Below, one piece after another: positions 37,376 to 48,728 of a stretch of DNA of 64,000 nt (positions are counted from its first letter, which is position 1; each line of letters opens with the position of its first letter). The notes under the pieces were generated by a model. It was not told the DNA's origin. It saw nothing but the letters and a program-made list of their open reading frames with translations, and made no database searches. Origin of the DNA: Methyloceanibacter caenitepidi (GTDB taxonomy: Bacteria; Pseudomonadota; Alphaproteobacteria; Rhizobiales; Methyloligellaceae); the NCBI RefSeq assembly GCF_000828475.1, contig NZ_AP014648.1, positions 2,677,400 through 2,741,399 on the forward strand. The letters are read 5' to 3'. The position numbers were made by a program, and so were the translations under genes.

Positions 37376-38569
37376 ATGACGGAAGCGCGAGGGACAAAGT
37401 TGGCCCCGCGCTCCGCGAGGTTTGCCCCCTGCCTTGTCGGCGGTGAGAGAGAGCAAAGCCCAAGCACGACAATAAATTTGCTCAACAAGATTCTGACTCG
37501 GCTGCTCTCCGACCCGGACTCCGTAGAGCCCTTCGAACTCGTTCTTTCTCACATCATGGAAATGACTGATGCCCGGTCCGGCGCGATCTTCGTCAGCACC
37601 GAAAGCGGCCGGCAATTGGTTCAGCTCGCGGTCGTTGGAGACGACGATCGCTCCCGCTGGCTCCGCGTCATCCGGCAGAGCCATCTATTTTCGTCACTGG
37701 ACACGCCCGAGGGTCCCAGGATCGTCAGCGATGCGACAGACCCGGACTCTTCGGTCGTCGTGCAGAGTTTCTCCCAAGGCATTTCGGGAATCGGCCTTCT
37801 GCTGTTGCGCGTCGAAAGCAGCGAAATCCCTGTGTCCAGGAAAACGCTGGAATCGTTTACCGAGTACCTCTCAGGCGTCATCGAGAGCGCACGCTGCGCT
37901 CGCATGAAACTCCGCAGTGCGCAGAGCGAGGAACGTGCGGCGATCGCACGCGAGCTGCACGACTCGCTCGCGCAGTCCATATCGTATCTCAAGGTGAAGG
38001 TAAGCCTGCTGCAGGACACGCTGAGAAAGCGGACCGACAGTATTCCCGATATCGAAAAAACGCTTCAAGAAGTGCGGAGCACCCTCAGTACCGCGGACCT
38101 GCAACTGCGCGAACTGATTACGACCTTCCGCCTGACGATGCGCGGGAGGACGTTTTCGCAAGCGCTGGAAGACTCGATCGAAGAGTTCGAACGCCGCAGC
38201 TCTATCGCCTTCGACCTGGACAACCGGTTGAAGGCGGGACGGTTGACGGTCTCCGACGAGATGCAGCTGTTGCTTATTCTTCGCGAAGCGCTTTGCAACG
38301 TCGTCCGCCACTCCCACGCGAGTCTTTGCTGGGTCAGCGTCCGCGTCCGCGACGACGGAGCCATCCTAATGCGGGTCGAGGACAACGGGATCGGCGTGCA
38401 ACTCGCCCTGCAAGACGGCGAGCACCATCACGGCCTCATTATCATGCAGGAGCGCGCCCGCGCCCTTGGCGGAACGTTCCGCATCGAGGACCGTATTGGC
38501 GGTGGCACGCGGCTCAACGTGTATTGCCCCGGCACGGACGATTCGGGTTTCAATGCGATTGTCGACTGA
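37376..38569 (+). CDS. Cytosolic NarX-type sensor histidine kinase with GAF-like domain
   Basis: 397 residues with no membrane helix. A GAF-like sensor region covers about residues 40-170 (SGAIFVSTESGRQLVQLAVVG). The HisKA_3 dimerisation box ERAAIARELHDSLAQSISYLK has His195 as the phospho-acceptor and is very close to that of E. coli NarX. The ATPase part shows the N box LLLILREALCNVVRHSHAS near 280 and VEDNGIGVQ near 330. It precedes the NarL-like regulator by 12 bases, so the two are partners. The signal is unknown; being cytosolic, it may sense redox state or a metabolite. GAGAGGA lies before the ATG. Confidence 0.88.
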   Translation: MTEARGTKLAPRSARFAPCLVGGEREQSPSTTINLLNKILTRLLSDPDSVEPFELVLSHIMEMTDARSGAIFVSTESGRQLVQLAVVGDDDRSRWLRVIRQSHLFSSLDTPEGPRIVSDATDPDSSVVVQSFSQGISGIGLLLLRVESSEIPVSRKTLESFTEYLSGVIESARCARMKLRSAQSEERAAIARELHDSLAQSISYLKVKVSLLQDTLRKRTDSIPDIEKTLQEVRSTLSTADLQLRELITTFRLTMRGRTFSQALEDSIEEFERRSSIAFDLDNRLKAGRLTVSDEMQLLLILREALCNVVRHSHASLCWVSVRVRDDGAILMRVEDNGIGVQLALQDGEHHHGLIIMQERARALGGTFRIEDRIGGGTRLNVYCPGTDDSGFNAIVD

Positions 38570-38581
38570 GAAGGTGTTGGT

Positions 38582-39217
38582 ATGGCTGAGTGCTGCAGAG
38601 TCTTGTTGGTGGATGATCATCCTCTGTTCCGCTCCGGAGTCGCACAGCTGATCTCGTCTCAGCCGGACTTCGAGGTCGTTGGCGAAGCCGCCACCTGCGA
38701 CGACGGCGTGGCACTTGCGGAATCGCTCGGCCCGGATCTCGTCATCATGGATATGCACATGGGCGAAGGAAGCGGGCTAGATGCGCTCCGGCGCATCAAA
38801 GAGGCCGAACTCAACACCGAGGTCATCATGCTCACGGTATCGGACGCCGAGACGGATTTTCTTCGCGCCGTGCGGGCCGGAGCCAAGGGCTACCTGCTGA
38901 AGGGATCCGAGCCGGAGGAAATCCTGACCAAGCTGCGGCTTGCCGCGCGCGGCGAGTCGGTCTTTACGGAGCCGCTGATGAATCTCCTTCTCGGCGCCAT
39001 GCGCGACGGCGCACCGAAGCCCGCGCCCGATGCCGATTGCCTCACGACGCGAGAGAAGCAGATCCTGCAATTAATCGCCGCCGGCAAGAGCAACAAGCAC
39101 ATTGCGCGGGATCTCAATATCAGCGACGGCACCGTCAAGGTTCACGTGAAGAATCTTCTGCGAAAGCTGAACTTGCAGTCACGGCTGGAGGCTGCCGTCT
39201 GGGCGCTTACGCCGTAG
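38582..39217 (+). CDS. NarL/FixJ-family response regulator
   Basis: 211 residues. The receiver domain has acidic Asp11-Asp12, phospho-acceptor Asp57 in LVIMDMH, and Lys107 in GYLLKGS. The LuxR-type helix-turn-helix (about 152-205) reads LTTREKQILQLIAAGKSNK, then SDGTVKVHVKNLLRKLNL and SRLEAAVWA. The recognition helix TVKVHVK is the same as in E. coli NarL, which reads TACYYMT heptamers in a 7-2-7 arrangement. Sites of that form occur at four amine-operon promoters in this window, so it is the best candidate for their regulator. Confidence 0.9.
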   Translation: MAECCRVLLVDDHPLFRSGVAQLISSQPDFEVVGEAATCDDGVALAESLGPDLVIMDMHMGEGSGLDALRRIKEAELNTEVIMLTVSDAETDFLRAVRAGAKGYLLKGSEPEEILTKLRLAARGESVFTEPLMNLLLGAMRDGAPKPAPDADCLTTREKQILQLIAAGKSNKHIARDLNISDGTVKVHVKNLLRKLNLQSRLEAAVWALTP

Positions 39218-39618
39218 TACGACTCCGTGCCCCAGCGCCCATCCGTCCCCTGCTGAGGCGGCCGCTACCGATCCGGCTTCTTCTAGGAGAGCTTTCTCTC
39301 GCAGAAAGATCTCCGCGTGCCGGTCCTGTCCGCGCCGTCCCATTGGACTTAGACAACCGATGATCTCGGCGATGGTTAGCGCGCATGTCCCTCCAACCCG
39401 AGAGTTGCGTTTGTGCCGCAAGGAACGCTCGCGCTACAAGGAGACACTCGATCAGTTGATCAGCGCTCCCATCGATACCACCAATGTAGTACCCACTAAG
39501 ATCATCAACACTTTTGTTTGTTGACTAACCGTTGTGCCGAGCGAGACAATCTTCAGTGCGCCAAGGGTGAGGATCTGAGGATCGGACGCGCCGCAGAGTC
39601 CAGAAGAGCTTTTGCGAA
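39218..39618. other. Intergenic region with a possible half-site
   Basis: About 400 bases between the response regulator and the PAS-PAS protein. TACCCACTAAG at 39490-39500 contains one heptamer like those of the 7-2-7 sites, but the second half does not match. A leftward frame near 39452-39550 could encode a hydrophobic peptide but lacks a ribosome site. Confidence 0.4.
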
Positions 39619-41001
39619 ATGGGAAATTCCACAATCAAAGACCTGTCGGAGATCCTTGCGCGCGCGGGTTCCTTGTTTGAGACCGGGTCCTCCGGTTTCG
39701 TGCCCACGCAACCGCATCTCTTCGAACTGCTTCTCGATGCCGTCGAGACAATCGTGTTCGTCGCGGACACCGATGGCAGGCTCCGCTATACCAATGCAGC
39801 CTGGGAGCGCCTCACCGGCTTTAGCCCAACCGATACGCGCGGGCTCCCGAACGCCTACTACCTCCACCCGTCGGATCAGGACCGCTGGGTACGCTTTTTG
39901 GACGCGTCCAAGCGCGATCCCGAAGGACATCCCATTCTCGTTCTTCGCTTCCTGACGCGCTCGGGCGAAACGGTCTACTTGGAGGCTAGTGCGCAGGGGC
40001 TGATTTCCAACGACAACATCTGCCGCGGCTTCGTAGGCACGCTGTCGGAAGTCGGCAACCGCGTACAGCAGGAGAACATCAGGCAAGCGACCCACCGGAC
40101 GCTAGATACGCTGATCAACAACCTGCCCGGCCTCGTCTACCGTTGCCGCAACAATCGTCAGTGGACGATGGAATATATGAGTAAGGGCTGCGAGGCCTTG
40201 ACCGGATATCCGGCGGAAGCGCTCGTCAACAACAAGAAACTGACGTATGCCGACCTCATCCTGCCTCAAGACCGGGAACAGGTCTGGGAACACGTTCAGG
40301 CGGCCTTGCGCGAGAACCGTCCGTTCGAGCTGATGTATCGTATCCAGACCGCGACCGGCGACGTGAAGTGGGTCCTCGAGCGCGGACACGGCAACTTCTA
40401 TACCAGCGGCGAGCTTCTGGGCGTCGAGGGCTTCATCACGGACATTACGCGGGAGAGGCACGAACAGCTGAGACTGAGAAGCGACAGCCTCTACGATTCC
40501 GCCAGCGAACTTCCAACGCCGGCGCTCTTCCTCGATCGCATCAAGATGGCGTTGTTGAACGCCACGCCCGGCGAGCACCCGGCGGTTCTGGTCGTTCATC
40601 TAAACCAACTGCAGAACTGGCACGAGTCCCTCGCCCCCGAGGACAGAGAGCGAGCCCTGCTCAGCATCGGCCGCCGTATCGAGGGTGCCCTGGAACGGTC
40701 GGACTCTCTGTGCCGTTGGACGCGCAATGAGTTTGCCATTTTGCGCACGAGAACGCCGTCGGTCGACGACGCCATCAAGCTCGCCGAGAAGGTCCAGAAG
40801 GCCTTGCGCGCGCCCATCGGCGACGGCGATGACGCCTTCTTCCTCACCACGAGCATCGGCCTTGCAACCGGCTTCGAAGCCGCCACAACGGACAGCGCCG
40901 AAGACGTCATTGGGATCGCCTCCGGCGCCGCTGCGCGTGCGAGCAATATCGGACTTGGCCGTATCGAGATTGCAAATCTGGACGACGCGCCTGCTGCCTA
41001 G
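39619..41001 (+). CDS. PAS-PAS protein with degenerate GGDEF domain
   Basis: 460 residues. The first PAS domain (about 35-145) contains VADTDGRLRYTNAAWERLTGF; the second (about 165-285) contains YMSKGCEALTGYPAE and FMYRIQTATGDVKWVLERGHG-like sequence followed by a PAC segment ending GFITDITRERHEQ. The last 165 residues align with GGDEF proteins, but the signature reads RWTRNEFAIL instead of RxGGDEFxxL. The loss of both glycines means diguanylate cyclase activity is unlikely; it may bind GTP or act as a sensor scaffold. It lies downstream of the NarX/NarL pair. Confidence 0.82.
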   Translation: MGNSTIKDLSEILARAGSLFETGSSGFVPTQPHLFELLLDAVETIVFVADTDGRLRYTNAAWERLTGFSPTDTRGLPNAYYLHPSDQDRWVRFLDASKRDPEGHPILVLRFLTRSGETVYLEASAQGLISNDNICRGFVGTLSEVGNRVQQENIRQATHRTLDTLINNLPGLVYRCRNNRQWTMEYMSKGCEALTGYPAEALVNNKKLTYADLILPQDREQVWEHVQAALRENRPFELMYRIQTATGDVKWVLERGHGNFYTSGELLGVEGFITDITRERHEQLRLRSDSLYDSASELPTPALFLDRIKMALLNATPGEHPAVLVVHLNQLQNWHESLAPEDRERALLSIGRRIEGALERSDSLCRWTRNEFAILRTRTPSVDDAIKLAEKVQKALRAPIGDGDDAFFLTTSIGLATGFEAATTDSAEDVIGIASGAAARASNIGLGRIEIANLDDAPAA

Positions 41002-41031
41002 CGTGGCGCGGACAGACGCGTCGACGTGTCG

Positions 41032-41994
41032 TCAGGAGGCCTGGTCGCGCAGTTCCTCCGCGATCTCGAACATGTCTCCAACGATGCCGTATTTCGCAAT
41101 CGTGAAGATGGATGCCTCGGCATCCTTGTTGACCGCGATGATGTTCGGCACATGCTTCATGCCGGCCATGTGCTGGACGGAGCCGGAGATACCCAGCGCC
41201 AAATAGACCTTGCACTTGGCGACGGTCTTGCCGGACTGACCGACTTGGCGGGACTTCGGCAGCCAGCCATTGTCGGCGATCGGCCTGGAACAGCCCAAAG
41301 TGAAGCCGAAAGCATCGGCGAGTTCTTTGAACTCCTCGACGTTGTCTTCCTCGCCGACGCCACGCCCGATCGAAAGCATGTACTCCGCTTGCGTGATATC
41401 GACGTCGCCGGTCTGTTCCGGCTCGACATAGGTCAGGTGTTCCGTCCGCGCTTCCGCCGATGGCGCCTCGAAGGAGGTCACGGCGGGTGCCCCATCCTCC
41501 TCCGAAGGTTTAAAGACATTTGTCCGGACAGTCAGCAGTACGGTTTCCTTGCCCGGGAAGTCGATTTCCATATGCAATTTTTCCGCATAGGCGGCACGGA
41601 CGGCAACCAGGCCCTCGGCCTCGAAACGCATCTCGAACACATCCGTCGCACACCCGAACTGGCCACGGGCCGCGACTGCCGGCGCATAGCCCCAGGCATC
41701 CACCGTGTGCGGACACATGATGACGGCCGGCTTCCGCGCGTCGGCCAGCGCCAAGACGGCAGCCTCGTAGGTGTCGTTCTGAAACGACGCCACCGGCACG
41801 GGGACTTTCACGACTTCATCGACACCCGCCTTCGCCACGAGGCCTGCGAAGTCGTCAGGCGATTGCGCGAAAACCGCGACGGTCACCTTGTGTTCAGACT
41901 CCTCCTTCAACGCGACAGCCGCGGCGATGATTTCCAACGTCGCCGGGTTGAGTTGCCCCTGACGGTGCTCCGCGATCACAAGGATCTCTCCCAT
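41032..41994 (-). CDS. etfA: Electron transfer flavoprotein alpha subunit
   Basis: 320 residues. The C-terminal FAD domain is typical: GCSRPIADNGWLPKSRQVGQ near residue 215, then SGKTVAKCKVYLALGISGSVQHMAGM near 245. The N-terminal half carries AVFAQSPDDFAGLVAKAGVDEV and CPHTVDAWGYAPAVAARGQ. With EtfB it accepts electrons from a flavin dehydrogenase. Its start overlaps the etfB stop by one base (TAATG), and it is the last gene of the trimethylamine operon, so the donor is most likely trimethylamine dehydrogenase. Confidence 0.93.
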   Translation of the reverse strand: MGEILVIAEHRQGQLNPATLEIIAAAVALKEESEHKVTVAVFAQSPDDFAGLVAKAGVDEVVKVPVPVASFQNDTYEAAVLALADARKPAVIMCPHTVDAWGYAPAVAARGQFGCATDVFEMRFEAEGLVAVRAAYAEKLHMEIDFPGKETVLLTVRTNVFKPSEEDGAPAVTSFEAPSAEARTEHLTYVEPEQTGDVDITQAEYMLSIGRGVGEEDNVEEFKELADAFGFTLGCSRPIADNGWLPKSRQVGQSGKTVAKCKVYLALGISGSVQHMAGMKHVPNIIAVNKDAEASIFTIAKYGIVGDMFEIAEELRDQAS

Positions 41995-42785
41995 TATGCC
42001 GCTCCCTTGAGTTCTTTGATGATTTCCGCAAGACGCGCGGCCTGTTCGGCCGGTGTGCCTTCAATGAGTTCCGCTTGACCGGTCTCCGGCTTGTACATGC
42101 GCCGAACCCTAAACGAGGCCTGTTCGGCGAGGCTGTCGCCCGATAAACCGAGATCGTCCAAGGACAATTCCTCGACGGGCTTCTCTTTTGCCTGTTTCAG
42201 GCCGCGCAATGACGCGTAGCGCGGGGTGTTGATACCAAGCTGGATCGTCAGGACCGCGGGACACTCCACCGAGAGCTTCTCCACGAGTCCGCCCTCGAGT
42301 TCACGAAGAAGCGTGGCCTTGGGATCGCCGGGCGTCCACTCGAGCCCGGTGACGACCGCCACATGCGGCCAGCCCAGAGCCGCCGCAAGGGCGACACCTG
42401 TCTGCGCGTAAGACCGGTCGGAGGACAAAGTTCCGGTCAGGATCATGTCCGGCTTTTCGCGCGCTGCGACGCCGGCAAGCACTTGCGCAACGACGGCGGG
42501 GTTTGCGTCTTCCAACGCGTCGTCCCACACCCGAATGCCGCGTTCGCCACCCTTGGCGAGGCAACGGCGCAGAACATCCTCCGCATCGTCCGGACCGACG
42601 GTCACGGGAACGACTTCGACACCGTCCGACGCTTCCATGATGGTCAGCGCGGCTTCGTACGAATAATCGTCCCACTCATTGGCTTCGAAGTTCAGAAAGT
42701 CGGGATCGACGTCCTTGCCATCGTCGCGAAGCTCAAAGTCCTCGTCCACGACGGCGATTTGCTTGACGGGAACTAGGATTTTCAT
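41994..42785 (-). CDS. etfB: Electron transfer flavoprotein beta subunit
   Basis: 263 residues. Starts MKILVPVKQIAVVDEDFEL, and shows the AMP-site region DGVEVVPVTVGPDDAEDVLRRCLAKGGERG near residue 55 and the signature-type segment LRELEGGLVEKLSVECPAVLTIQLGINTPRYASLRGLKQA near 160-200, including the loop that docks to partner dehydrogenases. It forms a heterodimer with EtfA. It lies 39 bases downstream of the LRV gene. Confidence 0.93.
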   Translation of the reverse strand: MKILVPVKQIAVVDEDFELRDDGKDVDPDFLNFEANEWDDYSYEAALTIMEASDGVEVVPVTVGPDDAEDVLRRCLAKGGERGIRVWDDALEDANPAVVAQVLAGVAAREKPDMILTGTLSSDRSYAQTGVALAAALGWPHVAVVTGLEWTPGDPKATLLRELEGGLVEKLSVECPAVLTIQLGINTPRYASLRGLKQAKEKPVEELSLDDLGLSGDSLAEQASFRVRRMYKPETGQAELIEGTPAEQAARLAEIIKELKGAA

Positions 42786-42824
42786 GGTCTTACCCTCACA
42801 CCAATATTCCTTCCGATGTTGTCC

Positions 42825-44168
42825 TCAGGTCGAATTCGCTCTGTCGATCAACGCGCTTGCAGCCGAGAAGCGCACTTGTGGCTCGGGATCGCCCAGCATC
42901 GCGACGAGGTCGGTCTCCGACAGGTTTCGATGCCTGGCCAGAAAGGCGCGATTGATCGGGTACGGATCCTCGAGCAGCGCGACCAACGCCCCGCGCGGCG
43001 CCTGTGCATTCAGGATGACCGACCGGCGGACGTCGGCGTCGGCGCTGCCAGCGATGCGAATGAGAAGATCGAGCGGCGTGCGCGGGTTCCGCCCCAGTGC
43101 CGATAGGACATCGGGGTCGTCATCCCGTCCGAGCGCGCCGATCACGTCGTCGGGCACATCGGCGCGAAGCGCGACCCCTGCGCGGACCCAGGCGACCGTA
43201 TCTTGCGACAACTGTCGCAGCAGGCCGAGCGGGGCCGACCGGTTGCGGCTTACGCTGCGCCGTACATCGGCCTCTTCGTCGACGGCAAGGCGAACGAGGA
43301 CATCTTCGGGCACCGTCGGATTGCGGGCCAGCCAGCGCCGGACCCAGGCATCCGGATCGTCTGCAAGCCGCCGCGCGACATCTGCGTCCAACCCGTCGCG
43401 GCGGGCCTCCGCGCGGCGGACCCTGATGCACGGATCGCCCGCGACGGCATCGGGCAGCGCCTCATCGGGGGCGAAGCTGCGAATGGCCGCCGCCCGAACC
43501 GTCCCGTCGGGATCGCCCAACAACGTCGCAAGCGCTGCCGCTCCGGCCGACGGATTGGACGCGAGCTTGCGCCGGACGAGAGCCTCGGAATCCGTCAGAG
43601 CTGCATCCAAGACCTCCTTCGGCGCAGAGGGATGCGCCGCGACCTCGGCACGCGTGTAAGCATCGCCGTCTTTCCAAAGAAGGCTGAGAATGTCCGCCGG
43701 CGTATACGGATTTCCGGCCAGGGCCTTCTTGTTTGCAGGCTCCGCCACGGGATAGAGGGCGCGCAGCGTCTTCGCCGGCGTGTTCGGATTGCCGCAAAGC
43801 GCATGACGGACCGCGAGCGATGGGGACTGCCCGAGTCCCGCCAGCGTGTCGGGACTGACGTTCGCATGCGCAGCCACGGCGACCGCCATCTCCTCGAGAC
43901 GGTCGCCTTTGACAAGTTTCGCCAAGGCTTGCGGTGAGGCCGCCGGATTTCGCGCCACCCGCAAGCGCACCTTGCCGTCCTCGTCGCTTGCCAGACTGTC
44001 CAACAGCGATCGCGGAACATAGGGCGCGGCACCAAACTGACGCCGGGTCTTCGCGGTCTGGAACAGCAGCTCTTCGAGCTTCTGCCGCTGCGGAGGCGGG
44101 GCGGCACCGTGAACGGCTGCTGCCAAGTACACGTCTCCGGAGACTAGGGCGCGGTTCACCAGGCTCAT
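42825..44168 (-). CDS. Leucine-rich-repeat-variant (LRV) protein of the trimethylamine operon
   Basis: 447 residues built from about 15 units of 20-25 residues. The repeating pattern is D-x-x-VRR-x-(V/L)-(A/S)RN-x-x-(A/T)P-x-x-LL-x-x-L, for example DADVARRLADDPDAWVRRWLARN and EADVRRSVSRNRSAPLGLLRQL. This is the leucine-rich repeat variant first known from Azotobacter, an alternating alpha/3-10 solenoid. The start region has only two cysteines or fewer, so the Fe-S cluster of the Azotobacter protein is not obvious. AGGA precedes the ATG; seven bases follow the Fe-S protein gene. Likely a protein-binding scaffold; function unknown. Confidence 0.82.
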   Translation of the reverse strand: MSLVNRALVSGDVYLAAAVHGAAPPPQRQKLEELLFQTAKTRRQFGAAPYVPRSLLDSLASDEDGKVRLRVARNPAASPQALAKLVKGDRLEEMAVAVAAHANVSPDTLAGLGQSPSLAVRHALCGNPNTPAKTLRALYPVAEPANKKALAGNPYTPADILSLLWKDGDAYTRAEVAAHPSAPKEVLDAALTDSEALVRRKLASNPSAGAAALATLLGDPDGTVRAAAIRSFAPDEALPDAVAGDPCIRVRRAEARRDGLDADVARRLADDPDAWVRRWLARNPTVPEDVLVRLAVDEEADVRRSVSRNRSAPLGLLRQLSQDTVAWVRAGVALRADVPDDVIGALGRDDDPDVLSALGRNPRTPLDLLIRIAGSADADVRRSVILNAQAPRGALVALLEDPYPINRAFLARHRNLSETDLVAMLGDPEPQVRFSAASALIDRANST

Positions 44169-44175
44169 GACGGTC

Positions 44176-46350
44176 CTACTGGACACCTGGGACCGCTGCG
44201 TCCGCCGCGCGCTGCTCCTCAGCCGCGACAGCTCCTGAGCCCTCACCGAAGTCCATGCACTCCTCGACGAGCTCTATAAGCTCCATGACACGGAAATTGT
44301 CCTCGTTGCCGGTGGATTTGCGCGCGTCTTCGAACATGTTCATGCATTTGGGGCAGTTCACGACGAGAACATCGAGCCCCTCGATCTTGGCCGCTTCGCG
44401 GACGCGATTTTCCGACGGCTTCTCCTTGTCCGTGGGATCGGCAATCCAAATGCGCCCGCCGCCCGCGCCGCAGCAGAAGGAGTTGTCCCGCGATCGTTCC
44501 ATCTCGATCAGTTCCGCACCGAGCATCCGGATGGACTCCCGCGGCGGCTCGAACCCCTTGTTGAGACGCCCGAGATGACATGGGTCGTGATAGGTCACGC
44601 GCGCATCGAAGGTCTTTGACGGCTTGAGCTGCCCCGATGCGAGCATCTGCTGAATCATGGCGCTGGCATGCTCGATCTCGAACACACCGTCGAAGTCCGG
44701 GTACTCGTTGCGGATCGTGTTGTAGGAATGCGGATCGGTCGTCACGATGCGGTTGAAGTCGCAAGCCTCCAGCGTCTCAATGTTCTGCTCGGCGACATGC
44801 TGAAACAATCCCTCTTCACCGACACGGCGGACATCGTTGCCTGCGTTCATCTCGGCTTCGTACAAAATGCCGAAATCGACGCCGGCATGATGCAGAAGGC
44901 GCGCGAAGGCTTGTGAGACCCGCTGGTAGCGCGGATCGAACGACGCGAAGTCGCCAACAAACCAAAGAACGTCGACGGGTTCTTTCCGCGCGTCCTTGAT
45001 CTCGAAGTCCAATTTCTTGGTCCAGCCGGGGCGCTTGCGCTTGTTCTCGCCGAGCGAGTTGCCCTTGTTGTGGATGTTCTGCAGCGCTTTCTGAAGCGTA
45101 GGCTCCATCTCGCTGGCATCCACCAGCGCACGGCGCATCTCGACGATGATCGGGACATGCTCGACGCCCACCGGACAGATCTCGACACAGGCCGCGCAAG
45201 TCCGGCACGACCACAACGTCTCCGGCCGCACCTGATTGACGCCGTCACCGATCGCCGCCAGGGCGTCCTGCGGCGGCAGCCTGAACCCTTCGAGGGTCGC
45301 GTTCGACAATTCGCGCAGCGTCAAGACGAGGTCACGGGGTGACAGCGGAAAGCCCGTTGCGTTGGCAGGACACGCCTCGTGACAACGGCCGCACTTCGTA
45401 CAGGCATCGAGATTGAGAAGCTGCTTCCAGGTGAAGTCCGTGATGGACTCCGCGCCGACTTTCTTCGCGGTCAGGTCTGATTCGGGAAGATGCGCGGCCG
45501 GCTTCGCATCGCGCACCGCGAGCGAGGCCATGGCCGTGAAGATGTGCTTCGCCTTGGTATAGGGAATGGCCGCGATGAAGGTGAGAGCCAGAAGGCCGTG
45601 GAACCACCATAGCCCGATGCGCAGCTCCCCTGCCCCCATCGGCGTCAGCCCGAGCGCTTTGTAGCCGTATGCCACGATCGCGCCCACCGGCGACCACCAG
45701 CGGTAGTCCCAGACCGTCGGGTCGGCCTGCAGCCAGACGAGGCGCGCGGCCTCGAGCATGAAGCCGGTGATGCCGAGCAGCACCAGGGCCCAAAGAAACA
45801 GCCAGTCCTCCATCCGGTACCAGTCGCGGCCGTAGTCGGGATCGGACGGGACACGATCGGGGCGGCGGTAATCGAGCTTCGGAAGCGCCAGCCACTTCCG
45901 GCGATACATCATGTACAGGAGGCCGATCACGAACCCCGCGCCCGCGATGTCGAGCACCAGCGAGAACCAGAGATAAAAGGAACCGTACCAGAACTTGATA
46001 CCCGCGATCGGCTCGAGAATGTCGTACTCGAGCGTGATCGTCGCCGTACCGATGAAGAGCAAGGCGAAGCCGAAAAAGATCAGCGCATGATTGCGGCCGG
46101 CGGCTGAATCGCGGCGGCGGATCGTGCGATGTGTCAGCATCGCCTCGATCATGTCTTTGATGCCGCCCCAGAGCCCCTTCTCGGACACGGAACGGCCGCG
46201 GGCGTATTTCCGCACCTGCGCGTAGCAGCCGTAAACAAACACGGCGATCGCAAGGACCGCGACGACGTAGAATGACACCAGCATCCACGTCGGAAAATCT
46301 TGGAACAGAATTCGGGTGACCTGCTCCGGGTTCTGCCCCGCTTCGATCAA
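44176..46350 (-). CDS. Membrane Fe-S ETF:quinone oxidoreductase, heterodisulfide-reductase-like
   Basis: About 724 residues. The N-terminal third has five membrane helices like NarI (for example LVSFYVVAVLAIAVFVYG and HALIFFGFALLFIGTATIT). Two 4Fe-4S motifs follow: CTKCGRCHEACP and CRTCAACVEICP. The C-terminal half has CCG (cysteine-rich) domains; the second is intact (DPCHLGRLN and FCCGAGGGRIW), whereas the first, LYEAEMNAGNDVRR, has lost its cysteines. The family, including DgcB, takes electrons from ETF to quinone. I chose a TTG start with AGGAG eight bases upstream; another TTG lies at 46416. It links TMA oxidation to the respiratory chain. Confidence 0.83.
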   Translation of the reverse strand: MIEAGQNPEQVTRILFQDFPTWMLVSFYVVAVLAIAVFVYGCYAQVRKYARGRSVSEKGLWGGIKDMIEAMLTHRTIRRRDSAAGRNHALIFFGFALLFIGTATITLEYDILEPIAGIKFWYGSFYLWFSLVLDIAGAGFVIGLLYMMYRRKWLALPKLDYRRPDRVPSDPDYGRDWYRMEDWLFLWALVLLGITGFMLEAARLVWLQADPTVWDYRWWSPVGAIVAYGYKALGLTPMGAGELRIGLWWFHGLLALTFIAAIPYTKAKHIFTAMASLAVRDAKPAAHLPESDLTAKKVGAESITDFTWKQLLNLDACTKCGRCHEACPANATGFPLSPRDLVLTLRELSNATLEGFRLPPQDALAAIGDGVNQVRPETLWSCRTCAACVEICPVGVEHVPIIVEMRRALVDASEMEPTLQKALQNIHNKGNSLGENKRKRPGWTKKLDFEIKDARKEPVDVLWFVGDFASFDPRYQRVSQAFARLLHHAGVDFGILYEAEMNAGNDVRRVGEEGLFQHVAEQNIETLEACDFNRIVTTDPHSYNTIRNEYPDFDGVFEIEHASAMIQQMLASGQLKPSKTFDARVTYHDPCHLGRLNKGFEPPRESIRMLGAELIEMERSRDNSFCCGAGGGRIWIADPTDKEKPSENRVREAAKIEGLDVLVVNCPKCMNMFEDARKSTGNEDNFRVMELIELVEECMDFGEGSGAVAAEEQRAADAAVPGVQ

Positions 46351-46475
46351 CGTCGTCTCCTGACGGGTTGAGGGCGTTTCTTGGAACCCGCGCTCCCTGA
46401 TCGAGACTCGCGTCAATCAGGTCGGATCGTTCGGGTTCGTTTGCGCCAAAGCCCTAAAGTTCGTTGTTGAAAGAT

Positions 46476-46509
46476 CGTCCCGGGCGGGGGGAGAGAACCG
46501 CCCGGGACG
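46476..46509. other. 12-bp intercistronic hairpin between tmd and the Fe-S protein gene
   Basis: CGTCCCGGGCGG / CCGCCCGGGACG, a perfect stem with a 10-base loop, starting nine bases after the tmd stop. There is no U-tract, so partial termination or protection of the tmd messenger 3' end is likelier than full termination. Confidence 0.7.
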
Positions 46510-46517
46510 AAGTCGTT

Positions 46518-48728
<2,211 letters not shown>

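Noticed and set aside
39452..39634. 60-codon leftward frame with a hydrophobic end before the PAS-PAS gene
   Set aside because: No ribosome site and overlaps the start of the PAS-PAS gene; only the last 30 codons look membrane-like.
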